From the NCBI RefSeq assembly GCF_937936435.1, contig NZ_CALDDG010000019.1, forward strand, positions 1-53,987: 53,987 nt of DNA, read 5' to 3'. Of this stretch, positions 7,831 to 17,024 are shown one piece after another. A model generated the notes under the pieces. That model saw nothing but the letters and a program-made list of their open reading frames with translations. It was not told where the DNA came from and made no database searches. Each line of letters starts with the position of its first letter. Position 1 is the stretch's first letter. The DNA is from an uncultured Sulfuricurvum sp. (lineage in GTDB: Bacteria > Campylobacterota > Campylobacteria > Campylobacterales > Sulfurimonadaceae). Position numbers and translations under genes: made by a program.

Positions 7831-9387
7831 ATGGCTGACAAATTAGACTTATCAACGCTCGAATCATGGCTTTGGGATTCGGCAAACCTCCTGCGTGGGC
7901 ATATTGACAGCAGTGATTTTAAAAACTATATTTTCGGACTCCTCTTTCTCAAACGTGCCAGCGACCAGTTTTTCGAAGAGGCGGAAATCGCCGCTCACAA
8001 AGAGGGAATCACGGTAGAGGAAGCGATAGAGGATGAAGACTTCCACCGCTTTTATATCCCCCAAGCCGCATGGTGGAAAGAGATCACCAAAAAGACGGAG
8101 AATATCGGGCAAGCTATTGACCAAGCATTTAGTGCAATCGAAGAGCACAACAGCTCACTAGAGGGGGTTATGACGGCGGTACATTTCGGCGACAGCGAAA
8201 AGCTCCCCGATAAGCTCCTCTCCCGTCTTTTGCAGCATTTCAACAAATATTCTCTCGCTAATTCCGCTTTGGAAAATCCCGATATTCTCGGAAACGCCTA
8301 CGAATACCTGATCCGTGTATTCGCCGACGACGCTGGTAAAAAAGGGGGAGAGTTCTATACCCCCAAAGAGGTGGTGCAGCTCCTCGTTCAACTGATCAAA
8401 CCTGAAGCGGGAAACACGATCTACGATCCTACCTGCGGAAGCGGCGGTATGCTGATCCAATCGGCGCACTATGTGGCGGATCATGGCGGCATGATCGGCG
8501 AGTATGTCAACTGTACCCTCAAAGGTCAGGAGAAAAATTTGGGGACATGGGCGATTTGCAAGATCAACATGATCGTCCATAACTTCAAAGACTCCGATAT
8601 TCGCAAAGGTGATACTCTCGGTTCTCCGAAACACACGCTCAACGGCGAACTCGAAACGTTTGATCGTGTAATCGCCAATCCCCCGTTTAGCCTCAGTAAC
8701 TGGTGGGAAGCCGCCGAAGTAGACGTAAAGACCGACGCAAAAGGTCAGCCGATAGCTCCGAAATACAACGACGTTGTAAGCGACGAATACGGACGGTTCC
8801 GTTACGGAATTCCTCCCCGTGGATATGGCGACATGGCGTTTTTACAGCACATGATCAGCGTCCTCAAACACAACGGGAAAATGGGGATCGTTCTACCGCA
8901 TGGTGTCCTCTTCCGTAGCGGCACAGAGGGGAAAATTCGTGAAGGGCTTCTAAAAGACGATCTGATCGAAGCGATTGTGGGATTGCCCGAAAAACTCTTT
9001 TACAACACGGGAATCCCTGCGAGCATAATCCTGATCAACAAATCCAAACCCGACGCATTGAAGAATAAAGTAATCTTTATCGACGCTTCCAAAGAGTACA
9101 AAGACGGTAAAAACCAAAACTCTCTAACGCCTGAAAATATCGAAAAGGTCGTCAGTTCCTACGACGCTATGAGCGACATAGAGCAGTATATGAGAGTCGT
9201 CGATATATCTGAAATAGCCGACAACGACTACAACCTCAATATCGCCCGTTATATCGATATGAGCGAAGCCGAAGAAATCGTCGATATCGAAGAGACGCTG
9301 GGGAAAATCAGCGAGATCGAGGAGCGGGAACGGGAGATTGACGAAAAGCTGGGCGGATACCTCCGAGAGTTAGGGTTTGCTCTATGA
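7831..9387 (+). CDS. hsdM: Type I restriction-modification methyltransferase subunit HsdM
   Basis: 518 aa, usual length. The N-terminal helical domain carries LRGHIDSSDFKNYIFGLLFLKR typical of HsdM. The AdoMet motif DPTCGSGGM is at residues 199-207 and the catalytic N6-adenine motif NPPF at 283-286. Together with HsdS it should form the M2S methyltransferase that protects host DNA and, with HsdR, the restriction complex. Its stop overlaps the hsdS start (ATGA), so the two are translationally coupled. It is the first gene of the element's main cargo operon. Confidence 0.97.
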   Translation: MADKLDLSTLESWLWDSANLLRGHIDSSDFKNYIFGLLFLKRASDQFFEEAEIAAHKEGITVEEAIEDEDFHRFYIPQAAWWKEITKKTENIGQAIDQAFSAIEEHNSSLEGVMTAVHFGDSEKLPDKLLSRLLQHFNKYSLANSALENPDILGNAYEYLIRVFADDAGKKGGEFYTPKEVVQLLVQLIKPEAGNTIYDPTCGSGGMLIQSAHYVADHGGMIGEYVNCTLKGQEKNLGTWAICKINMIVHNFKDSDIRKGDTLGSPKHTLNGELETFDRVIANPPFSLSNWWEAAEVDVKTDAKGQPIAPKYNDVVSDEYGRFRYGIPPRGYGDMAFLQHMISVLKHNGKMGIVLPHGVLFRSGTEGKIREGLLKDDLIEAIVGLPEKLFYNTGIPASIILINKSKPDALKNKVIFIDASKEYKDGKNQNSLTPENIEKVVSSYDAMSDIEQYMRVVDISEIADNDYNLNIARYIDMSEAEEIVDIEETLGKISEIEEREREIDEKLGGYLRELGFAL

Positions 9388-10616
9388 GTATTCGAGAGGG
9401 GTACAAACAGACCGAAGTCGGGGTGATTCCCGAAGAGTGGAAAGTTGTACTATTGGAAGATATTGCTGCTTTTAAAAATGGTAAAGGTCATGAGCAGTTT
9501 ATAGACGAAAATGGACAATTTATTGTCATAAATTCAAAATTTATTTCAACAGACGGTGAAGTTCATAAATCTTCAAATGAAAACTTATCTCCCCTAATTA
9601 TTGGAGATATCGCAATGGTTATGAGTGATATTCCAAATGGTCGAGCACTTGCAAAATGTTTTTTAGTAAAAACAAATAACAAATACACTTTGAATCAAAG
9701 GATTTGTTCACTAACACCCAAAAAAGACGATTCATTATTTTTATATTATATGTTAAATCGAAATCCGTATTTTTTAAAATTTAATGACGGAGTCAATCAA
9801 ACTAATCTTCGAAAAAATGAAGTTTTAGAATGTAAAATTCCCCTTCCCCCTCTCCCCGAACAGCAAAAAATCGCCGAAATCCTCAGCACCGTCGATCAAA
9901 AAATCGATTCTATCGACTCCAAAATCGAAGAGACCCAAACCCTCAAACGGGGGTTAATGCAGCGGCTTTTGAGTGAGGGGATCGGGCATAGTGAGTTTAA
10001 AGAGTCTGAGATCGGACGGATTCCGATGGGGTGGGAGGTTACTCGGATCAGTGACCTCGCTACTGTAAATCCTGAATCACTTTCAAATTCAACTGAACCA
10101 AATTTAGAAATCGAATATATTGACATTGCTTCAATTCAGCAGACAGGTACAATTGCCACAACCAATATGTTCCTCTTTTCTGAAGCACCTAGCAGAGCAA
10201 GACGGCTGGTTAAACAAAATGACGTTTTGCTTTCTACAGTTCGACCAAATTTAAAGTCATTTGCAATAGTTAAAGAGAAAAAAGAAAATTTAGTATGTTC
10301 AACTGGATACGCTGTCTTAAGGTCAAAGGAACAGACTTATTATGAATACATATATCAATTTTTATTAACAGACCTATTTATGGATCAAGTCAATAAAATG
10401 TTGGTTGGTTCAAACTATCCTGCAATTAATAATGACGACGTAAAAAAAATATTAATTCCGTTTCCCCCTCTCGACGAACAAAAACAAATCGCTGAAATCC
10501 TCTCCACCACCGACGAAAAACTCGAAACCCTGCGAACCAAGAAAGAGGCATTTGAAACTCTCAAAAAAGGGCTTATGCAGAAGCTATTGAGCGGGGAAGT
10601 GAGGGTGAATCCTTAA
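9384..10616 (+). CDS. hsdS: Type I restriction specificity subunit HsdS
   Basis: 410 aa with the two-fold HsdS layout: target-recognition domain 1, conserved spacer helix (PPLPEQQKIAEILSTVDQ), target-recognition domain 2, and a second conserved helix (PPLDEQKQIAEILSTTDE). Each half opens with a similar phrase (VGVIPEEWKV; IGRIPMGWEV). The two recognition domains are clearly more AT-rich than the conserved parts, a sign that they were exchanged as modules. It determines the bipartite DNA target. Its stop TAA overlaps the ATG of the SIR2-like gene as TAATG. Confidence 0.96.
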   Translation: MSIREGYKQTEVGVIPEEWKVVLLEDIAAFKNGKGHEQFIDENGQFIVINSKFISTDGEVHKSSNENLSPLIIGDIAMVMSDIPNGRALAKCFLVKTNNKYTLNQRICSLTPKKDDSLFLYYMLNRNPYFLKFNDGVNQTNLRKNEVLECKIPLPPLPEQQKIAEILSTVDQKIDSIDSKIEETQTLKRGLMQRLLSEGIGHSEFKESEIGRIPMGWEVTRISDLATVNPESLSNSTEPNLEIEYIDIASIQQTGTIATTNMFLFSEAPSRARRLVKQNDVLLSTVRPNLKSFAIVKEKKENLVCSTGYAVLRSKEQTYYEYIYQFLLTDLFMDQVNKMLVGSNYPAINNDDVKKILIPFPPLDEQKQIAEILSTTDEKLETLRTKKEAFETLKKGLMQKLLSGEVRVNP

Positions 10617-11644
10617 TGCCAAGTTTACCTGCAACAAATGGTGTGAATGTTATAGCTCCACATGTAGTGATACTTGGAGCTGGTGCAAGCATTGCCATGA
10701 CTAGATTAAATGAAGAGAAGTTTGGCAAAAAACTGCCTTCTATGGATAATTTAGTTGAAATTGTAGGTTTAGAAGCACTTTTGACAGAGCATGATATCGA
10801 GTATATGGGCAAAAACTTTGAAGTTTTATTTGCAGAATTGAAAGCTGATCAAAAATACAATCAACTTTGTGAAGATATTGAAAAACAGATATATGATTAT
10901 TTTGCATGCATGAAAATTGCGAATGATCTAACAATCTACGATTATCTTGTCATGTCATTATCAGAAAATGATGCAATTGCAACGTTTAACTGGGATCCGT
11001 TTCTACTTCAAGCATTAGCCCGTTGTAGTAGATATACGCATAATCTACCTAGAATCATTCATTTGCACGGAAATACTGGAGTTGGTATATGTCGCCAAGA
11101 TAGCGTCGTAGGTCATATTAATGCCTTATGCGGAACATGCAATGAAGCATTTGAACCTACACCTTTGCTTTATCCTATCGGAAAAAAAGATTACATTTCC
11201 GATCCATGGATAAAAAATGAGTGGGATATTTTAAAAAGCTTTTTGGAAGATGCTTTCTATGTTACAATCTTCGGATACAGTGCTCCGGTTTCTGACATTG
11301 AAGCTAAAGAGCTACTTTTAAGCGTTTGGAACAAAAATAAGTCACAGGAACTTGCGGAGATTGAAATTATTGATATCAAATCATCAGAAGAACTATATGA
11401 AACTTGGAAAGATTTTATAGTCAGATCACATTACGTTACCACCAAAGACATATTTGATAGTTATTTATTTAGCTTTCCAAGAAGGTCATGCGCAGCTTTT
11501 TTTGAAGCTATTTGTATGTGTCGCCCTCAACGAGAGAATCCATTTCCAAAATTTGACAACTTAGCCCAACTGTATTCATGGGTAAAACCTTTAATTGATG
11601 AAGAAGAAAGTGGAGAAAAATATAGTTTTCAGGTCTTGGAATGA
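10616..11644 (+). CDS. SIR2-like protein, candidate NADase defence effector
   Basis: 342 aa. It has the order of motifs of SIR2-like domains: VVILGAGAS (residues 17-25, NAD-binding loop), FNWD (124-127, catalytic Asn/Asp region), IIHLHG with His151, a cysteine set (Cys159, Cys172, Cys175) that may bind zinc, and a late Rossmann strand VTIFGYSAPVSD (216-227). Standalone SIR2-like proteins of this type act in phage defence by destroying NAD+, sometimes with restriction or Argonaute partners. The start overlaps the hsdS stop, so production is tied to the restriction system. No second effector or sensor domain is recognised in the C-terminal 110 residues. The NADase activity is inferred. Confidence 0.8.
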   Translation: MPSLPATNGVNVIAPHVVILGAGASIAMTRLNEEKFGKKLPSMDNLVEIVGLEALLTEHDIEYMGKNFEVLFAELKADQKYNQLCEDIEKQIYDYFACMKIANDLTIYDYLVMSLSENDAIATFNWDPFLLQALARCSRYTHNLPRIIHLHGNTGVGICRQDSVVGHINALCGTCNEAFEPTPLLYPIGKKDYISDPWIKNEWDILKSFLEDAFYVTIFGYSAPVSDIEAKELLLSVWNKNKSQELAEIEIIDIKSSEELYETWKDFIVRSHYVTTKDIFDSYLFSFPRRSCAAFFEAICMCRPQRENPFPKFDNLAQLYSWVKPLIDEEESGEKYSFQVLE

Positions 11645-11790
11645 ATAGATCGATAATGCGTTCTCAACTCTTCTCTCGTCGTCTTCGAACCTTCGACCTT
11701 GGCAGAAGAATAGACAGCATTGACGATCATGTTTTCTTTTTTCTGTGGGGTATCAAAGTAGGGATTGGAATTAGCGATTGTTTTTTTCAT
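11629..11790 (-). CDS. Small protein with Fic-inhibitor-like motif (53 aa, antisense)
   Basis: The frame runs from ATG 11790 to TGA 11629, opposite to the cargo operon and overlapping the last 16 bases of the SIR2-like gene. Residues 20-42 (NMIVNAVYSSAKVEGSKT and on) contain S29-A-K-V-E33-G34, which fits the [S/T]xxxE[G/N] signature of the helix that inhibits Fic AMP-transferases, as in VbhA-type antitoxins. No Fic gene (HPFx[DE]GN motif) is seen in the window, so it would be an orphan or act on something else. The competing plus-strand frame (11641-11877) has no family features. No strong ribosome site is seen. Confidence 0.5.
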   Translation of the reverse strand: MKKTIANSNPYFDTPQKKENMIVNAVYSSAKVEGSKTTREELRTHYRSIHSKT

Positions 11791-11942
11791 GTGAAATACG
11801 TGCCGATTTTAAATTTTACACAATCGAGAGGACTATTAATCCCAAGCTCTTCACCGCATGAAAACGGGAGAGGATAACTTGGGCTACAATATCAGTATTA
11901 TATTGGATTTGGCATTAGTCGTCCATGAAAGCGAGAGTGGAT

Positions 11943-12617
11943 ATGAATTATAAAATCTTTTGTGATGAGAGTAACCATCTCCTCAATGACAAATCAAATG
12001 TTATGGTCAATGGTGCTATTTTGATCGAGGCAGACCAAGTCGCTCAAACCAATATTGATATCAAAGCCCTCAAACACAAACACAAATATTACAACGAACT
12101 CAAATGGTCTAAATTAATCAAAAGCCGAAAAGATTTTTATATCGAACTGATCGACTATTTTTTCGACAGTGATATGAGATTTAAAGCGACATTCATCCCC
12201 AATAAAAAAGATGAAACGCATAAAGCCCTCGGAAAAACGCATGATGAGTTTTACTACATCGTCTATCACTATACCATTCGGAATTTTATCGAGAGTGGGA
12301 ATGATTATAAAATTTATCTCGATTACAAGGACATTAACGGCGGTAAACGGGTCAAAAAACTCGGAGAAATTTTAAGTCATCGGGGTAAAACCGAAGCATT
12401 TATCATCAAATCTCAAGAGTCCCAAATTTTGCAACTTTGTGATCTGTTTATCGGGGCAATTGCCTATAAAAACAGAACCGATATTTCACATGAGAGTGAG
12501 ATCAAAAACTTTGTGGTTGAGTATTTGGAACAAAAACTCGAATATGAATTGATAGAAACCACTCCTTGGATTGAGAAATTCAATATCTTCCGATGGTTTT
12601 TGGCAGGGCGTAAATAA
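11943..12617 (+). CDS. DUF3800 family protein
   Basis: 224 aa from the Met at 11943, chosen because GAGAGTGGAT precedes it closely; an upstream Met at 11925 would add six residues. The N-terminal YKIFCDES (Asp8-Glu-Ser), central IYLDYKD and late ILQLCDLFIGAIAY fit DUF3800, a family with an RNase H-like fold and conserved acidic residues that suggest a nuclease. DUF3800 genes are common on mobile elements and near defence genes; the biochemical role is not known to me. The stop overlaps the next gene as TAATG, so the two form a coupled pair. Confidence 0.8.
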   Translation: MNYKIFCDESNHLLNDKSNVMVNGAILIEADQVAQTNIDIKALKHKHKYYNELKWSKLIKSRKDFYIELIDYFFDSDMRFKATFIPNKKDETHKALGKTHDEFYYIVYHYTIRNFIESGNDYKIYLDYKDINGGKRVKKLGEILSHRGKTEAFIIKSQESQILQLCDLFIGAIAYKNRTDISHESEIKNFVVEYLEQKLEYELIETTPWIEKFNIFRWFLAGRK

Positions 12618-13180
12618 TGACCTTGTTGAATCATATTGAGATTAATACATTAACTACAGAGGGGATAGAACTTCTCTATCGCATATTTGAAAGTGATTTT
12701 ATCCTCAATCGTACTTTTTTGACCAATGGAACACATACGTTTCAAATCGACGTTAAAGAGAGAAGTCTTTGCCCCTGCCCGTTTGGTAATACGGAAAAGC
12801 CTGAAAAATTTTGGCATGTTGTGACACGGGATAAAAAGAACTCTCAAAAGAGCAATAATCCCTGCCCTGATCCAAGAGAAAAACTAAGAGCGTATGACAA
12901 AGCACGAGCCAAAAGAATCCACTGGATCAAAATCCTAATCGATCAGTGGCAAAATGACCCTGAAATAGTCCATTTTTATCAAACAAGAAGCAGCAGAGAA
13001 GACAATCTATTGATTTGGCACAAAAAAGAGAAGTTTCTTGTCATCATTCGGAGAATTGGGAGAGCGCATAGCCGATATTTGGTTTCTTCATACGTGCTAC
13101 ACGATTCAGAAGAACATCGATACGAAAAACAGTTGCAAGAGTATTTGAAAAATGCACCGACGGGGGCAGAATGGTTTTGA
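12617..13180 (+). CDS. Unknown protein coupled to DUF3800 gene
   Basis: 187 aa. Not recognised with certainty. The N-terminal half has cysteines in CPCPFG and a later NPCPDP. The C-terminal half (RAKRIHWIKILIDQW ... LLIWHKKEKFLVIIRR ... YLVSSYVLH) alternates helix and strands with basic residues, in a layout that by eye recalls small barnase/RelE-type (BECR) nucleases found on phages. That resemblance is weak and not a family call. The start overlaps the DUF3800 stop, so a functional link such as effector and partner is plausible. A strong hairpin follows. Confidence 0.65.
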   Translation: MTLLNHIEINTLTTEGIELLYRIFESDFILNRTFLTNGTHTFQIDVKERSLCPCPFGNTEKPEKFWHVVTRDKKNSQKSNNPCPDPREKLRAYDKARAKRIHWIKILIDQWQNDPEIVHFYQTRSSREDNLLIWHKKEKFLVIIRRIGRAHSRYLVSSYVLHDSEEHRYEKQLQEYLKNAPTGAEWF

Positions 13181-13218
13181 GAGATTGGTCGCCCATACGG
13201 CAGGGCGAAACGCCACTT

Positions 13219-13241
13219 GTAAAAAGCATAGAGCTTTTTAC
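13219..13241. terminator. Perfect 9-bp hairpin after the DUF3800 pair
   Basis: GTAAAAAGC, a 5-base loop, then GCTTTTTAC. The stem carries its own T-run, so it could end transcription in either direction between the inserted genes and hsdR. Confidence 0.6.
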
Positions 13242-13272
13242 TACCCCTATCCTTAAAGATAGCCTTGGTAGT
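13240..13272. repeat. Second nested inverted repeat upstream of hsdR
   Basis: ACTACC (13240-13245) pairs with GGTAGT (13267-13272), and inside it CTATC pairs with GATAG. It follows directly on the 9-bp hairpin. It could be a terminator, an operator of hsdR, or the scar of an insertion. Confidence 0.45.
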
Positions 13273-13340
13273 TCAAGAAGTCTATTTATACACTATCTTT
13301 GGTAAAAAAAGTATAAATTTTACACCTTAAGGGAATAATT

Positions 13341-16328
13341 ATGAGCCAAATGACCCCCGAATATCTACAAAGCGAACTTCCCGCACTGGAACTTTTTCAA
13401 AAGCTTGGGTATGACTATATCGACGCTTCGATAGACGATAGTCGTTCTTCGATCAGCGACGTGCTGCTATTGGATCGATTGGGATCGGCTCTGCAAAAAA
13501 TCAACCCATGGCTCAGCGGGAACGTTCTTGAGAAGGTGATCCGAAATATCACGACAATCTCAGCAAGTTCTCTCATGGAAGCGAATCAACGAGCATTTGA
13601 GCTGATCACCAAAAGCGACGCTATCACCGAAAAGCCAACCCCCGATTCCAAGCCTCAGCCTGTTTTCCTGATCGATTATCAGAATATCGAAAACAACGAT
13701 TTCCTCGTCGTCAACCAAATGAAGTTCCACGGACAGGGAAATAACTCGATCCCCGATATCGTTATCTATGTCAACGGCTTGCCGCTGGCAGTGATCGAAG
13801 CAAAATCCCCGAAGGTGAGTATCACCGACGCAATCAGCGATTTGGAGTATTACCAAACCAATTCCCCGAAGCTTTTCCACTACAATCAAATCTGTGTCGG
13901 GATCAATAAGGGCAAAGCCCTCTATGGGACTATCGGCGGAAGTTTTCCCCATTACGCTAAATACCGAGCCGACGACGCTACAGCAGTCCGTGAGCTGGTA
14001 GATCGGGAACCAACGGCTCAGGATATATTGATACACGCTTTGTTTCAAAAAGAGATATTTTTAGACATAGTGCGTAACTTCACGATCTTTGAAGTGGATC
14101 AAGGTCGAACGATCAAAAAACTCCCCCGCTATCAACAGCTCCGTGCGGTCAACAAAATCCTTGATCGGTTGCATACAACCAACAAAGGCGGTGTTGTATG
14201 GCACACCCAAGGATCGGGCAAATCGATCACCATAATCTACTTGGCGACGAAGCTGCGGCGGGAGGAAGCGGGATTTGATAACCCGACGATTTTGGTGGTG
14301 ACGGATCGGATCGATCTCGATAATCAAATCAGCTCAACCTTTCGACGGGTGGGATTTGATAATCCGATTCAAACGGCAAGCATTGCCAATCTCAAGGAAC
14401 TGTTAAAAGACACCTATGGTAAAACCCTTATGACGACGATTCATAAGTTCCAAGAACGTGCCGAAGAGCTGCGGGAGAATGTGGAAGTGCTATCGGATAA
14501 AGAGAATATCTTTGTCCTGATCGACGAAGCTCATAGAAGCCAATACGGCATGACAGCAGCGTATATGAGAAGCGCACTTCCCAAAGCTAAGTTTATCGCC
14601 TTTACGGGAACCCCTATCGATAAAGAGTCCAAATCGACATTGCGAGAGTTTTACGGCGGGGACTATATCGATAAGTACACGATCAAACAATCGGTCGAAG
14701 ACGGCAATACACTGGCGATTCGGTATCAGACGGGAATGCCTGACTTTTTTATCGAAAAAGAGCTTATGAATGAAGTGTTCAGTGCCACGTTCGGGCATGA
14801 GAGCGAAGAGAAACAAGCCAAGTTCAAAGGCAAAGCGGCGAGTTTGGACACTTTCCTCATGGCAAAGCGTCGAGTCGAAGAGATCGCCAAACATTTGATC
14901 GGACATTTCAGAGATAAAATCTATCCTGACGGCTACAAAGCCATGCTGGTGTGTCACAACCGCTATCAGGCAATTGCCTATCAGAAAGCGTTTTTAAAAC
15001 TCAAGGAGCAAGGGTTAAATACCTTTGAGACCAAAGTGATCATGAGTTTGGACACCAAAAAAGACCCTGCCGAGTTCAAAGAGTTGGCAATTCCCGAAGA
15101 TCAGGTAAAAACAGTGATCGAGAATTTCAAACTCCCTTTTGGAAGTGAGAGCGATTTGAGCAGAGGGGGCAAAAAGCAGTTTGACAACACCGCTATTCTG
15201 ATCGTCTCCGATATGCTCCTCACAGGGTATGACGCTCCGATTGTCCAATGTATGTATATCGATAAGCTACTCAAAGAGCATACCCTACTCCAAGCTATCG
15301 CACGGGTCAATCGTACCCGAAGCGGCAAAGAGTACGGATTGGTCGTCGATTATGCGGGAATCACCAACTATCTCACCGACGCTTTAAAAATATTCAGCGG
15401 CGATTTGGAAGCCAAAGACGTTATGAGCGATATTGAGAACGAGAAAACGGTACTGGAAAACCGTCATTCTAAAATGGTGGCGTATTTTAGTACGATCAAG
15501 ATCGACCGTCATAAAGAACGGGCGAAATTTGTCGACGCGTGCGTGCTGTATCTCGAACCCGACGATCTGCGAGACAAATTTATCGAGCTGGTGAAGCTCT
15601 TTAACAAGTCTATGGATATTGTGCTGCCCGATCCGTTTGCCGTGGCGTATGAGTATGATTTAAAACTCTTCAATGACATAAAACTCGAAGCAGTCAATAC
15701 CCATACCCCTGAAAAGCTCTTTATCACCAAGGAAGAGAGCAAAAAAATCCAAATGATTATCGACGAACACCTCCGTGCGACGGGGGTACATTATCTACTC
15801 TCCGAAGCGGTGGACATTACCGATTCCAAGCGGTTCGAAGAGGAGTTGGCACGCAAAGGCGGCAAGACAAAAGAGCTGACAATCGCCAATCGGATCAAAC
15901 ACACAATCCAAGCCAATAAAAAAGAGAATCCTGAGTTTTATGAAGATTTAGCCAAACGGTTGGAGCGGCTGATCCGTGATCGAGAAGAGGAGCGGATCGA
16001 CCAAGCACAACTGCTGTTGGAGTTCAATAAAATCCAAGAAGAGATTCTAAACTCGAAAGAGGAGTGGAAGCGGTTGGGGCTTGCCTCACAGATTGAGTTC
16101 CCCGTCTATAAAAAACTCGAAAAACTCTTCCCTGATCCCAAAGGGCTGACGGTAGCTATATTCGAAAAAATCGGTCTTTATCTGCAAAAAGCCGATTGGA
16201 AAGATCACGACGATCTGAAGCGGGAAATCCGTAAAGAGATAAAATCCTTACTACGTGCAGCGGGTGCGGATAGCGAACTGCTCAAGTCGCTGCCGGTCGA
16301 TATTGTGGATATTTTAGAGAACCAATGA
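13341..16328 (+). CDS. hsdR: Type I restriction endonuclease subunit HsdR
   Basis: 995 aa. N-terminal PD-(D/E)xK nuclease: PD at 138-139 and EAK at 153-155 (IPDIVIYVNGLPLAVIEAK). Then the DNA translocase: Walker A region HTQGSGKS near residue 290, DEAH near 393, FTGTP near 420, and the second RecA lobe with QAIARVNRT. It cuts unmodified DNA after ATP-driven translocation with HsdM/HsdS. It has its own upstream gap of 160 bases and ribosome site (AAGGGAATAATT), so it may be expressed separately from hsdMS. Its stop overlaps the next gene (ATGA). Confidence 0.96.
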   Translation: MSQMTPEYLQSELPALELFQKLGYDYIDASIDDSRSSISDVLLLDRLGSALQKINPWLSGNVLEKVIRNITTISASSLMEANQRAFELITKSDAITEKPTPDSKPQPVFLIDYQNIENNDFLVVNQMKFHGQGNNSIPDIVIYVNGLPLAVIEAKSPKVSITDAISDLEYYQTNSPKLFHYNQICVGINKGKALYGTIGGSFPHYAKYRADDATAVRELVDREPTAQDILIHALFQKEIFLDIVRNFTIFEVDQGRTIKKLPRYQQLRAVNKILDRLHTTNKGGVVWHTQGSGKSITIIYLATKLRREEAGFDNPTILVVTDRIDLDNQISSTFRRVGFDNPIQTASIANLKELLKDTYGKTLMTTIHKFQERAEELRENVEVLSDKENIFVLIDEAHRSQYGMTAAYMRSALPKAKFIAFTGTPIDKESKSTLREFYGGDYIDKYTIKQSVEDGNTLAIRYQTGMPDFFIEKELMNEVFSATFGHESEEKQAKFKGKAASLDTFLMAKRRVEEIAKHLIGHFRDKIYPDGYKAMLVCHNRYQAIAYQKAFLKLKEQGLNTFETKVIMSLDTKKDPAEFKELAIPEDQVKTVIENFKLPFGSESDLSRGGKKQFDNTAILIVSDMLLTGYDAPIVQCMYIDKLLKEHTLLQAIARVNRTRSGKEYGLVVDYAGITNYLTDALKIFSGDLEAKDVMSDIENEKTVLENRHSKMVAYFSTIKIDRHKERAKFVDACVLYLEPDDLRDKFIELVKLFNKSMDIVLPDPFAVAYEYDLKLFNDIKLEAVNTHTPEKLFITKEESKKIQMIIDEHLRATGVHYLLSEAVDITDSKRFEEELARKGGKTKELTIANRIKHTIQANKKENPEFYEDLAKRLERLIRDREEERIDQAQLLLEFNKIQEEILNSKEEWKRLGLASQIEFPVYKKLEKLFPDPKGLTVAIFEKIGLYLQKADWKDHDDLKREIRKEIKSLLRAAGADSELLKSLPVDIVDILENQ

Positions 16329-17023
16329 TCAGCATTCAATACGGCACCCGAACCATAGAGTTCGAAGTGCAGCGCAACAATCGTCTCAAGCACACCTATA
16401 TCACCGTAGAGCGGGATTGTCCCGTGTTGGTGCGGGCGAATGATAAGGTCGATAATGACGAGATCAAAAAACTGGTTCGACAAAAAGCAGCGTGGATTTG
16501 TTCCAAGCTCGAAGAGTTGGGGCAATCCCCCATTCAAAACACCATAATCACAGGCTCACGCCTCTATTATCTCGGTAAGAGTTATTACGTCGAACTGATC
16601 AAAGAAGAGCGTGAAGGGATTGTAATCGACTTTATAAGCTCAAAATTCAGGATACACACTCCGCAAGGAGTAGATCAAGAAGCAATCAGCGAAGCCATAG
16701 AGATTTTTTACCTCGAAAAAGCGCATGAGAAGATTAAAAAACTGGTGCTCAAGTGGAGCAATAAAATGGAGCTTTTCCCCGATCATATCGATTTCAAGCT
16801 ATCGAATACCAAATGGGGAAGCTGCAATCACAAGAATCAGATCACTTTCAATCCTGAACTTATGAAACTCTCCCCTTCACTGATTGAATACGCCGTGATT
16901 CATGAGTTGGCGCATATCGCCTATAAAAACCATTCGAAAGAGTTTTGGGGATTAATCAAAAAGCACCTGAGCGGCTATCAACACTGTGAAGAGCAGCTCA
17001 AGGCGTTTGAGAAGAAGATATAA
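16325..17023 (+). CDS. YgjP-like zinc metallopeptidase domain protein
   Basis: 232 aa. HELAH (HExxH, near residue 192) followed by KNHSKEFW gives the zinc ligands of the YgjP/SprT-like (DUF45) family. KWGSCNHKNQITFNPEL just before it is also typical of that family. It is coupled to hsdR by ATGA overlap, an association often seen in type I restriction loci. Its role there is not established; a protease acting on complex components is a possibility. It ends one base before the convergent relaxase gene stop. Confidence 0.88.
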   Translation: MISIQYGTRTIEFEVQRNNRLKHTYITVERDCPVLVRANDKVDNDEIKKLVRQKAAWICSKLEELGQSPIQNTIITGSRLYYLGKSYYVELIKEEREGIVIDFISSKFRIHTPQGVDQEAISEAIEIFYLEKAHEKIKKLVLKWSNKMELFPDHIDFKLSNTKWGSCNHKNQITFNPELMKLSPSLIEYAVIHELAHIAYKNHSKEFWGLIKKHLSGYQHCEEQLKAFEKKI

Positions 17024-17024
17024 G

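Noticed and set aside
11641..11877. 78-aa plus-strand frame after the SIR2-like gene
   Set aside because: No recognisable features; the antisense 53-aa frame has better sequence character. Both remain uncertain.
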